A stretch of DNA of 64,000 nucleotides from Mycolicibacterium boenickei (GCF_010731295.1 NZ_AP022579.1:2604001-2668000); one strand, 5' to 3'. Counted from the first letter of the stretch, positions 50,391 to 60,825 are shown. Made by a program: numbers and translations. The notes: a model not told the origin generated them from the sequence alone.

Positions 50391-50706
50391 AAGTGCCTCG
50401 CCGGTACAGGTTTTCGCGGCGCTGGCCGACGACAGCCGATGGCAGGTGCTCGTCGCCCTCGGGCGGCGGCCCGCGTCGGCGTCGGCCCTGGCCGACGAAC
50501 TCCCGATCACCCGCCAGGCCATCGCCAAACACCTGAAGGTGCTCACCGATGTCGGCCTGGTGGCAGCCACCAGGGTGGGGCGTGAGGTCAGGTACGAGGC
50601 GGTCGGAGCCCGGCTCAGCGAGGTGGCGCGCCGGCTCGACGGGATCGCCGCCGGCTGGGAACGCCGGCTCGCACGGATCAAGGATGCCGTCGAGCAGGAC
50701 GGCTGA
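50383..50706 (+). CDS. ArsR-family winged-helix regulator
   Basis: 107 residues from ATG 50383. Winged helix with LADELPITRQAIAKHLKVLTDVGLV as the recognition unit and GREVRYEAVG as the wing. No metal-binding cysteine motif (ELCVCDL-type) is present, so it is not a classical metal sensor; the AHSA1 partner suggests a small organic ligand. Autoregulation through the dyads at 49861-49913 is inferred. It ends 6 bases before the convergent lysA paralogue. Confidence 0.88.
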   Translation: MPESASPVQVFAALADDSRWQVLVALGRRPASASALADELPITRQAIAKHLKVLTDVGLVAATRVGREVRYEAVGARLSEVARRLDGIAAGWERRLARIKDAVEQDG

Positions 50707-50712
50707 CGGCGC

Positions 50713-52053
50713 TCAGCCCAGGTCCCGCATCAGCAGGTCGGCCGTCGTCTCCCTGCGCACCAACGTCCGCGAGGCGCCGTCGCGCACCGCCACCACCGGC
50801 GGGCGGCCCACCATGTTGTAGGTCGAGGCCATGCTGTGTTGGTAGGCCCCGGTGCAGGCCACGGCCAGCAAATCGCCGGCATGGATGTCGGCGGGCAGCT
50901 CGACGTCGTGCACGATCTCGTCGCCGGCCTCGCAGTGCCGTCCGACCACGGTGGCCACCATGGTCGGTCCCAACGGGTGCCGATTTGCCAGGGCCACGGT
51001 GTATTTCGCGCCGTACAGAGCAACCCGCGGGTTGTCGCTCATGCCGCCGTCGACGGCGACGAACGTGCGCCCTCCGGGCTGGGACTTCACCCCGCACACC
51101 CGGTACAGCGTCACCCCGGCCCGCGCGCTGATGGCGCGGCCGGGCTCGACGACCAGGCGCGGCCGCGGGAAGCGTTCGGCCGCGCACGCCGCGGTCAGCT
51201 CATCGTCGACGACGGCCGCGAACGTCCCGATGTCGAGCGCCGCGTCTCCGCGGACGTACGGAACCCCGTGGCCGCCACCGATGTTGAGCTCGGTCAGCAC
51301 CAGGCCGTGTTCGGCGCGGATGTCGGCCATGGCGCCGATCAACCGCCGCACGGCCACTCCGTAGGGCGCGGGATCGGTGATCTGTGAGCCGATATGGCAG
51401 TGCAGCCCGACCAGATCGAGATTCGGGGTGGCCAGGATGCGGGCCGCGGCACGGGCGGCCCGGTGGTCGGCCAGGGCGAAGCCGAACTTCTGGTCCGTCA
51501 CCCCGGTGGTGACAGCCCGGTGGCCGTGGATGTCGATGTCGGGCGTGACCCGGATCAGCACCGGCTGGGGCCGGCGCGCCAGACCGGCCAGGTAGGTGAT
51601 CTCCATCGGTGAGTCGATCACGATGCGGCCCACCCCGACATCGATCGCGTCGCGCAGCTCGTCGCACGATTTGGCGTTGCCGTGCATCACGATCCGCGCC
51701 GGGTCGACCCCACCGGCCAACGCGGTCGCCAGCTCGGCAGCTGAGCACACGTCCAGGCCGAGCCCTTCCTCGGCGACCCAGCGCGCGACGGCGGTGGTCA
51801 ACAGCGACTTGCCCGCGTAGACCACCTCGGCCCGGTCGAGGGCAGCGCGGTAGCGCCGGGCGCGGGTCCGGAAATCGGTCTCGTCCAGCACGTAGGCGGG
51901 GGTGCGGTACTCGTCGGCGATGTCGGTCAGAGGCACCCGTCCGACGGTGATGCGGCCCTGCTCGTCGACGCCCGTGGTCAGCGGCCAGATGTTCGGATCG
52001 AGGCGTGGTCGGGTGGTGCCGCGAAGTGAGGGCAGGATGTCCAGCAAGGTCAT
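50713..52053 (-). CDS. Diaminopimelate decarboxylase-like PLP enzyme (LysA paralogue)
   Basis: 446 residues. Fold III decarboxylase: VVYAGKSLLT with the PLP lysine, LHCHIGSQI, GGGHGVPY for phosphate, EPGRAI, and CEAGDEI with the cysteine that completes the neighbouring active site. The housekeeping lysA normally sits with argS and hom, so this is probably a second copy; substrate could be meso-DAP or another amino acid. It stands alone on the minus strand, splitting tetR from mfd. Confidence 0.85.
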   Translation of the reverse strand: MTLLDILPSLRGTTRPRLDPNIWPLTTGVDEQGRITVGRVPLTDIADEYRTPAYVLDETDFRTRARRYRAALDRAEVVYAGKSLLTTAVARWVAEEGLGLDVCSAAELATALAGGVDPARIVMHGNAKSCDELRDAIDVGVGRIVIDSPMEITYLAGLARRPQPVLIRVTPDIDIHGHRAVTTGVTDQKFGFALADHRAARAAARILATPNLDLVGLHCHIGSQITDPAPYGVAVRRLIGAMADIRAEHGLVLTELNIGGGHGVPYVRGDAALDIGTFAAVVDDELTAACAAERFPRPRLVVEPGRAISARAGVTLYRVCGVKSQPGGRTFVAVDGGMSDNPRVALYGAKYTVALANRHPLGPTMVATVVGRHCEAGDEIVHDVELPADIHAGDLLAVACTGAYQHSMASTYNMVGRPPVVAVRDGASRTLVRRETTADLLMRDLG

Positions 52054-52134
52054 GACTCCACAGTCGGCGCCGCCGGGGCCTGCGTCACCGGGCTTGACGG
52101 TTCCTTGACGCTGCGGGGTCGGATCCTGACGGGC

Positions 52135-52701
52135 TCAACTCCTACCGAACGACTTCGTCTCCGTCCGGGTGGCGATGAACCCGTTGCCTTTCTGCGGATC
52201 GGCCATCCGGCAGGCCAGCAGGATGTCGTCGGTGTGGATGCAGGTGGCGTTGCCCGAGTCGAAGCGTTGCCCGGCGGGCAGCAGCGGCGCCTCGTCCTCG
52301 GTGAGACCGTCGACGGGGCTGAGGGGTTCTTCGGTGCGGGTGAAGCTCATCGGGATCGCGCCGTTGGTGGTGCCGTAGCTGAACAGGTGCGCGAGGTTGG
52401 CGTCGTCGGGGGCGTCGACGAACGGCCCGCGGCAGTCCAGGGCGTACATCGCCCGGTGCTGGGTGGTCATGCAGACGAAACCGTCGGGCGTGCGGAAGCC
52501 CTGCACCGGGAACCCCTGGCCCTCGCGCAGTACGTACTGCGCGGGATCGACGGCGGGGTAGGCGGCGAAGTCGGGAACGCCGTCGGGGCCGAGGTGGGTC
52601 GGCACCTGCTCGGGCGTGGCCTCCGGCTTCTCCCGGGTGAGCCATATCACCGCGAACACCGCCGTCAGCACCACAACGAGCGCTGCCGCCCACCGCTTCA
52701 T
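52135..52701 (-). CDS. Membrane-anchored secreted protein of unknown function
   Basis: 188 residues. One N-terminal transmembrane segment (residues 5-22) with no lipobox, then an extracytoplasmic domain with four cysteines (VCMTT, LDCRG, TCIHT, LACRM) likely to form two disulfides. Family not recognised, though the style is mycobacterial. It is divergent from mfd across 68 bases. Confidence 0.7.
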   Translation of the reverse strand: MKRWAAALVVVLTAVFAVIWLTREKPEATPEQVPTHLGPDGVPDFAAYPAVDPAQYVLREGQGFPVQGFRTPDGFVCMTTQHRAMYALDCRGPFVDAPDDANLAHLFSYGTTNGAIPMSFTRTEEPLSPVDGLTEDEAPLLPAGQRFDSGNATCIHTDDILLACRMADPQKGNGFIATRTETKSFGRS

Positions 52702-52769
52702 CGCTCCATGATCGCCCCGGACAGAGCACTACGGAGCCGAATCCCCGGCCCCGTAGAATGGCCGTCATC

Positions 52770-55700
52770 ATGACCGCACCGGGGCACAACCATGTCCAGA
52801 CCCCGATTGCGGGTCTCGTCGAGCTGGCATTGACCGATCCGTCCCTGCAGGACGTCCTTCGCCGTGCCGCCGACCGGCCCGCCGATCTCGCGCTCGTCGG
52901 GCCGGCCAGTGCCCGCGTGCTGGTGGCCGCCGGGCTGGCCCAGCAGGGTCCGTTGCTGGTGGTCGCCGCCACCGGCCGGGAGGCCGACGATCTGACCGCC
53001 GAGCTGCGCGGGGTTGTCGGCGACGCCGTCGCCCTCTTCCCGTCCTGGGAGACGCTGCCGCACGAGCGGCTGTCCCCGGGTGTGGAGACCGTCGCGGCCC
53101 GGTTGTTGCTGTTGCGCAGGCTGGCCCATCCCGAGGACGCGACACTGGGTTCGCCGCTACGCGTGGTGGTCACCACCACGCGCTCGCTGCTGCAGCCGAT
53201 GGCTCCCGACGTCGTCGATACCGAACCGGTGACCCTCACCGTCGGTGCCGAGGCCGAGTTCGAAGCGGTCATCGCCCGGCTGGTCGACCTGGCCTACACC
53301 CGCGTCGACATGGTCGGCAAACGTGGAGAGTTCGCCGTGCGCGGCGGCATCCTCGACCTGTTCCCGCCGACCGCCGAGCATCCGGTGCGCGTCGAGTTCT
53401 GGGGCGACGAGATCTCCGAGATGCGGATGTTCTCGATCGCCGACCAGCGCTCGATTCCCGAGATCCCGGTGCAGCACGTGGTCGCCGTGCCGTGCCGTGA
53501 ACTGCTGATGACCGCCGATGTGCGTGAGCGCGCGGCGGTGCTCGCCGCCGAGCACCCCACCCATGAGAACAGCGTGCCCGGCAGCGTGCCCGACATGCTG
53601 GCCAAGCTCGCCGAGGGCATCCCGGTCGACGGCATGGAGGCGCTGCTGCCGCTGCTGCACCCCGTGCAGCCGACGACGCTGACGCACCACCTGCCCGAGG
53701 GCGCCCCGGTGCTGGTGTGCGACCCGGAGAAGGTGCGGACCCGGGCCGCCGACCTGATCAAGACCGGGCAGGAGTTCCTCGAGGCCTCGTGGTCGACGGC
53801 CGCGGTCGGCGGTGATGCGCCCATCGACATCGAGGCGCTGGGCGCGTCCGGATTCGTCCCGTTCGAGCAGGCGCGCGAAGACGCCGTGGCCGGCGGGCAT
53901 CCGTGGTGGACGTTGAGCCAGCTGCCCGACGGGAAGGCCACCGAACTCGATCTGCGGCCCGCGCCTTCGGCCCGCAGTCAGCAGAGCCTCGAAGAGATCT
54001 TCGCCATGCTGCGGGCTCACGTGGCCACCGGCGGATACGCCGCGGTGGTCACCCCGGGCACCGGCACAGCCCACCGCGTGGTGGAGCAGCTGGGTGATTC
54101 CGATACGCCCGCAGGGATGTTGGAGCCCGGCGAGGCGCCCAAGGCCGGTGTGGTCGGGGTGCTCAGGGGGCCGTTGCACGACGGCCTGATCCTGCCCGGC
54201 GCCAACCTCGTCATCATCACCGAGACCGATCTGACCGGTAACCGGGTGACGGCCTCAGAGGGCAAAAAGCTTGCGGCCAAACGCCGTAACGTCGTCGATC
54301 CGCTGGCACTGACCGCCGGCGACCTCGTCGTGCACGATCAGCACGGCATCGGCAAGTTCGTCGAGATGACCGAGCGCGTGGTGGGCGGAGCCCGGCGCGA
54401 GTACCTGGTGCTGGAGTACGCGTCGTCCAAACGCGGTGGCGGATCGGACCGGCTGTATGTGCCGATGGATTCGCTGGATCAGCTGTCGCGGTACGTCGGC
54501 GGCGAGGCGCCGTCGCTGTCCAAGCTCGGCGGAAGCGACTGGGCCAGTACGAAAACCAAGGCCCGCAAGGCTGTTCGGGAGATCGCCAGTGAACTGGTGG
54601 CGCTGTACGCCAAACGGCAATCGGCGCCCGGGCATGCGTTCGGCCCTGACACTCCATGGCAGAACGAGATGGAGGACGCGTTCGGCTTCACCGAGACCAT
54701 GGACCAGCTGACCGCGATCACCGAGGTCAAATCCGATATGGAGAAGCCGGTTCCGATGGACCGGGTGATCTGCGGCGACGTGGGTTACGGCAAGACCGAG
54801 ATCGCGGTGCGCGCGGCGTTCAAGGCCGTGCAGGACGGCAAACAGGTGGCGGTGCTGGTGCCGACGACGCTGCTGGCCGATCAGCATCTGCAGACCTTCA
54901 CCAACCGGATGGCGGGGTTCCCGGTGACCGTCAAGGGATTGTCGCGGTTCACCGATCCGGCCGAGTCGCGCGCCACCATGGAAGGAATGAAGGACGGGTC
55001 GGTCGACGTGGTGATCGGCACGCACCGCCTGCTGCAGACCGGGGTGATGTGGAAAGACCTGGGCCTCATCATCGTTGACGAGGAACAGCGGTTCGGTGTC
55101 GAGCACAAAGAGCACATCAAGTCGATGCGCACCCACGTCGACGTGCTCACCATGAGCGCCACCCCGATCCCGCGCACCCTGGAGATGAGCCTGGCGGGCA
55201 TCCGCGAGATGTCGACCATCCTCACCCCGCCCGAGGAGCGCTACCCGGTGCTGACCTACGTGGGTCCGCACGACGACAAGCAGGTGGCCGCCGCGCTGCG
55301 CCGTGAGCTGCTGCGCGACGGGCAGGCGTTCTACATCCACAACCGGGTGCGCACCATCGATCAGGCCGCGGCGCGGATCCGTCAGCTGGTGCCCGAGGCG
55401 CGGGTCGTCGTCGCGCACGGGCAGATGAACGAGGAGACGCTGGAGAAGACCGTCGAGGGCTTCTGGAACCGTGAGTACGACATCCTCGTGTGCACCACCA
55501 TCGTCGAGACCGGGCTGGACATCTCGAACGCCAACACGCTGATCGTCGAGCGGGCCGACACCTTCGGGTTGTCCCAGCTCCACCAGTTGCGTGGCCGCGT
55601 GGGCCGCAGCCGCGAGCGTGGCTACGCCTACTTCCTGTACCCGCCCAATTCGCCGCTGACCGAGACCGCATACGACCGGCTGGCCACCATCGCGCAGAAC

Positions 55701-56402
55701 AACGAGCTGGGTGCCGGTATGGCCGTGGCGATGAAGGACCTGGAGATCCGCGGCGCGGGCAACGTGTTGGGTGTCGAGCAGTCCGGTCACGTGGCAGGAG
55801 TTGGCTTCGACCTCTACGTGCGGCTGGTCGGCGAGGCCGTCGAGGCCTACCGGGCCGCGGCTGACGGGAAAACCGTTGCCACACCGGAGGAGCCGAAGGA
55901 GGTGCGGGTCGATCTGCCGGTCGACGCACACCTGCCGCCGGAGTACATCGGCAGTGACCGGCTGCGGCTGGAGGGCTACCGGCGGCTCGCGGCGGCCACG
56001 GACGAGGAGGCCGTGCGGGCGGTCGTGGATGAGCTCGTCGACCGTTACGGCCCGTTGCCCGAGCCTGCTCAACGTCTGGTTGCGGTGGCCCGGTTGAGGC
56101 TGCTGTGCCGCGAGTACGGGATCACCGAGATCGGTGCGGTGTCGGCCTCCACGGTGAAGCTGTCTCCGATGGTGCTGCCGGACTCCGCCCAGTTGCGGCT
56201 CAAGCGGATGTACCCGGGCGGGCACTATCGGGCCACCACCTCGGTGGTCCAGGTCCCGTTGCCGCGTGCCGGTGACGGTGTCGGTGCGCCGCGTATTCGT
56301 GATCTTGAATTGGTGCAGTGGGTGGCCGGATTGGTGCTGGTGCTCAACGGACAAACACAGAGCACCTTCGACGTCACCGCCGGACTGAATTCCCCAGATT
56401 AA
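52770..56402 (+). CDS. mfd: Transcription-repair coupling factor
   Basis: 1210 residues from ATG 52770 (ATG 52758 adds four). It displaces stalled RNA polymerase and recruits UvrA. Domains: UvrB-like module (about 1-340), RNA polymerase-interacting domain starting at [17 protein letters not shown] (about 515-600), SF2 translocase with [20 protein letters not shown] (Walker A), [13 protein letters not shown] (DEEQ), [14 protein letters not shown] and [17 protein letters not shown], and a C-terminal TRCF domain. Equivalent to Rv1020. Confidence 0.97.
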   Translation: MTAPGHNHVQTPIAGLVELALTDPSLQDVLRRAADRPADLALVGPASARVLVAAGLAQQGPLLVVAATGREADDLTAELRGVVGDAVALFPSWETLPHERLSPGVETVAARLLLLRRLAHPEDATLGSPLRVVVTTTRSLLQPMAPDVVDTEPVTLTVGAEAEFEAVIARLVDLAYTRVDMVGKRGEFAVRGGILDLFPPTAEHPVRVEFWGDEISEMRMFSIADQRSIPEIPVQHVVAVPCRELLMTADVRERAAVLAAEHPTHENSVPGSVPDMLAKLAEGIPVDGMEALLPLLHPVQPTTLTHHLPEGAPVLVCDPEKVRTRAADLIKTGQEFLEASWSTAAVGGDAPIDIEALGASGFVPFEQAREDAVAGGHPWWTLSQLPDGKATELDLRPAPSARSQQSLEEIFAMLRAHVATGGYAAVVTPGTGTAHRVVEQLGDSDTPAGMLEPGEAPKAGVVGVLRGPLHDGLILPGANLVIITETDLTGNRVTASEGKKLAAKRRNVVDPLALTAGDLVVHDQHGIGKFVEMTERVVGGARREYLVLEYASSKRGGGSDRLYVPMDSLDQLSRYVGGEAPSLSKLGGSDWASTKTKARKAVREIASELVALYAKRQSAPGHAFGPDTPWQNEMEDAFGFTETMDQLTAITEVKSDMEKPVPMDRVICGDVGYGKTEIAVRAAFKAVQDGKQVAVLVPTTLLADQHLQTFTNRMAGFPVTVKGLSRFTDPAESRATMEGMKDGSVDVVIGTHRLLQTGVMWKDLGLIIVDEEQRFGVEHKEHIKSMRTHVDVLTMSATPIPRTLEMSLAGIREMSTILTPPEERYPVLTYVGPHDDKQVAAALRRELLRDGQAFYIHNRVRTIDQAAARIRQLVPEARVVVAHGQMNEETLEKTVEGFWNREYDILVCTTIVETGLDISNANTLIVERADTFGLSQLHQLRGRVGRSRERGYAYFLYPPNSPLTETAYDRLATIAQNNELGAGMAVAMKDLEIRGAGNVLGVEQSGHVAGVGFDLYVRLVGEAVEAYRAAADGKTVATPEEPKEVRVDLPVDAHLPPEYIGSDRLRLEGYRRLAAATDEEAVRAVVDELVDRYGPLPEPAQRLVAVARLRLLCREYGITEIGAVSASTVKLSPMVLPDSAQLRLKRMYPGGHYRATTSVVQVPLPRAGDGVGAPRIRDLELVQWVAGLVLVLNGQTQSTFDVTAGLNSPD

Positions 56403-56656
56403 TTCTTCGGACCAATCGCCTGGTCGTCGCTGCTTTTTGGGTGTCCGTGCCGGACTAATCGCCGAACCGTTGTTAACGCGCAGGCGCCCGGATCCGACAT
56501 ACGTACGGGGAGTCAAGAAGGTATTGCGCTGTCGTCCGAATGAGAGGCGACGGGGTCGTCGGACATATGGCGGTCACGCAATTTCCCAAACCGAACATCA
56601 CGCGATTGCTGCTATTTGGTGGATCGATCGCGGTGACGCAAGGCGAAGGAGTGATC

Positions 56657-57280
56657 ATGGACTTCAAGAAGTTCGCAGTAACCACCTCAATGGCCGGTGC
56701 ACTTGGCCTCGGAGCGTTTGGCCTGGGTACGGGCCTCGCGAACGCCGTTCCGGACGTACCGCAGCCGCCGCCAGTTCCTGGGCCGGCCATGCCAGGTGTG
56801 AATGTGCCGGGTGTCAACGTTCCTGATGTGAATGTGCCGGCTGTGAACGTTCCCGACGCGAACGTGCCGGCTGTGAACGTTCCTGATGTGAATGTGCCCA
56901 GTGTCAACGTCCCTGATGTGAACGTGCCCAGCGTGAATGTTCCTGATGTGAACGTGCCCAGCGTGAATGTTCCTGATGTGAACGTTCCCAGCGTGAATGT
57001 TCCTGACGTGAACGTGCCGAGTGTGAACGTTCCTGATGTGAACGTGCCCACGGTCCGGTTTCCCGAGGTAGACAATTTCTTCCGGCAGCCGAACGGCAAT
57101 ATCGCACCCGGGCAGTTGATGAATTCGCCGACCATCAACGGTGTTGCGAATCCGTTCTACGGCATCCCGCCTGGTCAGCTGAAGACGCTGCCCTCGGTGA
57201 ACGGGGTCGCGAACCCGTTCTTCAACGAGACCCCGGGCCACTGGGTCGTCCCGGAGGGCCAGTTCCCGCCGGAGTCGTAA
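56657..57280 (+). CDS. Secreted protein with VNVPx pentapeptide tandem repeats
   Basis: 207 residues from ATG 56657. Signal peptide (1-30, ending TGLANA), a Pro-rich spacer, then 17 consecutive xVNVP pentapeptides (47-131; one reads DANVP) and a degenerate TVRFP, with D and S (earlier A, G) alternating in the variable place. The C-terminal 75 residues contain two related units, INGVANPFYG and VNGVANPFFN. The regular alternation suggests an extended beta or polyproline-like rod, perhaps wall-associated. No homologous family recognised. It lies between mfd and mazG, where M. tuberculosis has no gene. Confidence 0.8.
   Translation: MDFKKFAVTTSMAGALGLGAFGLGTGLANAVPDVPQPPPVPGPAMPGVNVPGVNVPDVNVPAVNVPDANVPAVNVPDVNVPSVNVPDVNVPSVNVPDVNVPSVNVPDVNVPSVNVPDVNVPSVNVPDVNVPTVRFPEVDNFFRQPNGNIAPGQLMNSPTINGVANPFYGIPPGQLKTLPSVNGVANPFFNETPGHWVVPEGQFPPES
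56795..57064 (+). repeat. 15/30-base tandem repeat encoding VNVPx units
   Basis: Eighteen 15-base units (the last degenerate), with a 30-base higher-order period reading GTGAACGTTCCTGATGTGAA-like then GTGCCCAGC. Later units are nearly identical at the DNA level, whereas the first six vary, indicating recent expansion from the 3' half. Copy number is likely variable between strains. Confidence 0.85.
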
Positions 57281-57476
57281 ACCACGGCCTGTGACATGAT
57301 GGCCGCCTTGCCTTTGGGCAGGGCGGCCATCCCGTGCGAAGGCCCCCGGTGCGAAGGCCCCCGGGTGCCGGCGAATCGCGGCCTTGGCCTGCTCACCAGG
57401 AACGTCGAAGTCCGGCAAGGTGTTGGTATAACCGAGATCAGCAAATCTCGTCGAATTGGTGAGGGGGTGGAGCCCG

Positions 57477-58541
57477 ATGACCGTGGTACTCGTCGATCCC
57501 CGCCGCCCCGCATTGATCCCGGTGGAAGCGATCGAGTTCCTGACCGGCGATGTGCAGTACACCGAGGAAATGCCGATCAAGGTGCCGTGGACGTTGCCCG
57601 CGGCGCGGCCCATCTACGGCGACGACGAAGGCAACCCGGCGCCCGTGTTGCTGTCGTCCGATCCCGAGCATCCGGCGGTCAAGGCCCGTCTGGCGGCCGG
57701 GGACCGCTTGATCGCGGCTCCCAGGGCACAGGCGGGGGAGCGCATCGTGGACGCCGTGGCGATGATGGACAAGCTGCGCACCGACGGGCCGTGGGAGAGC
57801 GAGCAGACGCACGATTCGTTGCGGCGTTACCTGCTTGAGGAGACCTACGAGCTGTTCGACGCGGTGCGCGGCGGCAACGCCGACGAGCTGCGCGAGGAGC
57901 TCGGTGATGTGCTGCTGCAGGTGCTGTTCCACGCCCGCATCGCCGAGGACGCGCCCGTACACCCGTTCAACATCGACGACGTCGCCGATTCGCTGGTCCG
58001 CAAGCTCGGCAACCGCGTGCCGGCAGTGCTTGCCGGAGAATCGATCTCACTGGACGAGCAGCTGGCACAGTGGGAGGAACGCAAGGCCCAGGAGCAGAAG
58101 GTGAAGGCCCGAGGTTCGTCGATGGATGACGTGCCCACCGGGCAGCCGGCTCTGGCGCTGGCGCAGAAGGTGCTCGCCCGGGTGGCTCAGGCTGGGCTGC
58201 CTGCCGATCTGGTGCCTGCCGAGCTGACCTCGGTGGAGGTCTCGGCCGATGTCGATGCCGAGAATGACCTGCGCAGTGCGGTTTTGGAGTTCATGGACAC
58301 CGTTCGGGTGGTGGAGTCTGACGTCGCCGCGGGCCGCCGGGGCGAGGACGTGCCCGAGGAACTCGACGCGACGCCGCTGGGCTCGATCACCGAGGACGAG
58401 TGGCGGGCGTACTGGCCGGATGCGGTTGTGGAGCCGGAGTTTCTGGAGCACGACGAGGTTGACGAAGAGGACTCCGAGGACGAGGAGCCCGACGAGGACG
58501 ACGAGGACGACGATGCCGGGGACGAGCCGGGGCGCTCGTAA
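57477..58541 (+). CDS. mazG: Nucleoside triphosphate pyrophosphohydrolase MazG
   Basis: 354 residues from ATG 57477. It cleaves NTPs, including oxidised dCTP analogues in mycobacteria, to NMP and PPi. An N-terminal ~90-residue segment typical of mycobacterial MazG precedes the MazG domain (about 95-215) with LLEETYELFDA and REELGDVLLQ, the metal-binding acidic clusters. The last ~35 residues are an almost pure Glu/Asp tail. Equivalent to Rv1021. Confidence 0.93.
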   Translation: MTVVLVDPRRPALIPVEAIEFLTGDVQYTEEMPIKVPWTLPAARPIYGDDEGNPAPVLLSSDPEHPAVKARLAAGDRLIAAPRAQAGERIVDAVAMMDKLRTDGPWESEQTHDSLRRYLLEETYELFDAVRGGNADELREELGDVLLQVLFHARIAEDAPVHPFNIDDVADSLVRKLGNRVPAVLAGESISLDEQLAQWEERKAQEQKVKARGSSMDDVPTGQPALALAQKVLARVAQAGLPADLVPAELTSVEVSADVDAENDLRSAVLEFMDTVRVVESDVAAGRRGEDVPEELDATPLGSITEDEWRAYWPDAVVEPEFLEHDEVDEEDSEDEEPDEDDEDDDAGDEPGRS

Positions 58542-58680
58542 CACCAGGGCGATTTCGAGCCGGTTTTTGCGCCACCAGGTTACGAACGCGCGTCACGAAC
58601 TCACAACGGCACGGTTTCGGCTCGGGATGCCCCGGCGGTGTGGACGTTGGATCGGGCCGGCGAGATCTACCGTGAGGCCC

Positions 58681-59496
58681 ATGCGGGTACTGCGGATCGC
58701 GGTCGTCGTCCTCGTGCTCACTCTGGGAATCGCGGCCCCGCAGGCCACTGCCGAATGCGCGGCCACCGGGTGTGACCTGCGCTCGCGCATCGCCGCCGCG
58801 GACGCCTACCTCGCGACGCGGCCCGGCACCGTCGGCTTTGTGTTGCGCGATCGCGTCGCGGGCGCGCGGTACGCCAATGCCAATGCGAACGCCATGATCT
58901 GGACCGCCTCCACCATCAAGCTGGCGATGGTCGTCGACCTGCTGACCCGCGAACGGGCTGGCGCGCTGCGGCTGTCGGGCAACGACCGGCAGCTCATGGT
59001 GAACATGCTGCGCAACTCTGACAACGATGCCGCCGATGCGTTGTGGACCCGGTATGGCGGGCCGGATCACAAGGCGTTCAACGCGGGCTTCCCGCGGTAC
59101 GGCATGGCCGACCTGCGCCCGCAGCCGGGATTCGGTGACATCTTCCCGTACTGGGGTTTCCAGAAATCCACCACCAACGACCTCGACCGGTTGATGAACT
59201 ACACACTGACCCAACTGAATCCGGCCGATGCGTCTGCCGTGGTCTCCGAAATGCAGAAGGTCGGCGGGGACCAGCAGTGGGGCGTATGGGGCGCGGGCCC
59301 GTCGATGAGCCCCGGCAACAAGAACGGATGGTCGCAGGAGCAAGGTGGCTGGGTGATCAACTCGGTCGGCTTCGCCGGCCCCAACCAGCGCTACACGCTG
59401 GCCATCATGAACGGGCTCAACGGGCAGGGAGGTTACGACGAAGGAGTCGCAACCACCACCCGGCTCAGCCAGATCCTGCTCAGTCCCAAGGGCTGA
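58681..59496 (+). CDS. Secreted class A beta-lactamase-like serine hydrolase
   Basis: 271 residues from ATG 58681, with a signal peptide ending near APQATA. Penicillin-recognising fold: ASTIK (S77-x-x-K80), NSDN (S113-D-N115), and a late NKNGWS in place of the KTG triad. The general-base glutamate of true beta-lactamases is not evident, so it could be a DD-peptidase-like or non-hydrolytic envelope protein, similar in plan to LppW/Rv2905-type proteins. It ends 9 bases before the convergent efeB. Confidence 0.8.
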   Translation: MRVLRIAVVVLVLTLGIAAPQATAECAATGCDLRSRIAAADAYLATRPGTVGFVLRDRVAGARYANANANAMIWTASTIKLAMVVDLLTRERAGALRLSGNDRQLMVNMLRNSDNDAADALWTRYGGPDHKAFNAGFPRYGMADLRPQPGFGDIFPYWGFQKSTTNDLDRLMNYTLTQLNPADASAVVSEMQKVGGDQQWGVWGAGPSMSPGNKNGWSQEQGGWVINSVGFAGPNQRYTLAIMNGLNGQGGYDEGVATTTRLSQILLSPKG

Positions 59497-59505
59497 GCCC
59501 CGAGT

Positions 59506-60825
59506 TCACTCGAACAGCGTCGAACCCCAGTATCCCGACGCGTCACCGTCACGCAGCCCGGGCGGGCAGGCGAAGATGGCCGTCCCGGTGTGGGTGATGT
59601 ACTCGTTGAGCGCGTCCTTGCGGCCCAGTTCCCGCTGCATCGGGATGAATTGCTTTTCGGGGCTGCGCACGAACGCGATGAAGAACAGGCCCGCATCCAG
59701 GTGCCCGAATCCGTCCGAGCCGTCGGTGAAGTTGTAACCGCGGCGCAGGATCTCGATGCCGCCCAGGTGCTCCGCCGAGGCCAGCCGCACGTGCGCGTCC
59801 ACGTCGATCTTCGGATTGCCCTTGCCGTCGGTGATCTCGAAATCGAGCTCGTCGAACTCCTGCTGCAGTCCGTTGGGGGCGCCGCTGCCCTTCTGCCGCC
59901 CGATCACCCGTTCCTGCTCCAGAAGTGTGGTGCGGTCCCAGTTTTCGATGCGCATCCGGATGCGGCGGGTGATCAGATAGCTGCCGCCGGTGAGCCAGGC
60001 AGGCCCGTCGCCCTCGGCCACCCAGACGTTCTTGTCGAGCAGGTCGGTCTGATCGGACTTGAGGTTGTTGGTTCCGTCCTTGAACCCGAACAGGTTTCGT
60101 GGGGTGGCCTGGTCCCGGGTGGTCGAGGAGGTACGGCCGAACCCCAGCTGCGAGTACCGCACCGCGACGGTGCCGAACCCGACGCGGGCCAGGTTACGGA
60201 TCGCGTGCACCGCGACCTGCGGATCGTTCGCACATGCCTGCACACAGATATCGCCCCCGCAGCGGGCCGGATCCATGGTCTCGTTGGGGAACTTCGGCAG
60301 GTCCTTGAGTTCGGCGGGCTGCTTGTCGGCGATGCCGAAGCGGTCCTTGCCGTCCTTGCGGAAGAACGACGGCCCGAATCCGATGGTCAGGGTGAGCTGC
60401 GAGGCCGGCAGGCCCAGCGCCTCACCGGTATCCGACGGCGGCGCATACGGATTGCCGTCCACGGCGCCGCCGACCTCGGTCTCCTCGCCGCGCGTCATCC
60501 GCTCGGCCATCTGGGTCCACTGCTTGAGCAGGGCGATGACGTCGTCGCGGTTGTCGGTGGTGACGTCGAAGGAGCAGAAGTGCATGCGGTCCTGCGCCTC
60601 GGTGATGATGCCGGCCTGCCGGTCGCCGCGGAAGGGCACCGGCCCCTGCAGGGCACCGTGCGGAGTGCTGGCCGCAGAAGCCCGGCCGGCCAGCGCCCCG
60701 GCGCCGGCCGCACCGACTACCGCTGCGGTGACCCCGGCGGCGCCGAACAGCTTGCGCCGGGAGAACCCGGCGGACTGCTCGGCACCCGGGGTGGATTCCG
60801 GAGAATCACTGCTTGGCGATGACAC
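59506..60825 (-). CDS. efeB: Dye-decolourising peroxidase/deferrochelatase EfeB
   Basis: 439 residues, GTG start. Twin-arginine signal FSRRKLFGAAG near residue 23, then two DyP ferredoxin-like domains with GFKDGTNNL (GxxDG distal motif) and the proximal histidine region in DAHVRLASAEHLGG. Exported folded with haem; in EfeUOB systems it oxidises Fe(II) or removes iron from haem. The start overlaps the efeO stop by 20 bases. Confidence 0.95.
   Translation of the reverse strand: MSSPSSDSPESTPGAEQSAGFSRRKLFGAAGVTAAVVGAAGAGALAGRASAASTPHGALQGPVPFRGDRQAGIITEAQDRMHFCSFDVTTDNRDDVIALLKQWTQMAERMTRGEETEVGGAVDGNPYAPPSDTGEALGLPASQLTLTIGFGPSFFRKDGKDRFGIADKQPAELKDLPKFPNETMDPARCGGDICVQACANDPQVAVHAIRNLARVGFGTVAVRYSQLGFGRTSSTTRDQATPRNLFGFKDGTNNLKSDQTDLLDKNVWVAEGDGPAWLTGGSYLITRRIRMRIENWDRTTLLEQERVIGRQKGSGAPNGLQQEFDELDFEITDGKGNPKIDVDAHVRLASAEHLGGIEILRRGYNFTDGSDGFGHLDAGLFFIAFVRSPEKQFIPMQRELGRKDALNEYITHTGTAIFACPPGLRDGDASGYWGSTLFE

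Noticed and set aside
54255..56516. 753-codon open frame antisense to mfd
   Set aside because: A by-product of GC-rich third positions; no recognisable motifs, and the opposite strand encodes conserved Mfd throughout.
56795..57064. CRISPR-like regular repeats
   Set aside because: The repeats are contiguous, in frame and encode VNVPx pentapeptides; there are no unique spacers and no cas genes.
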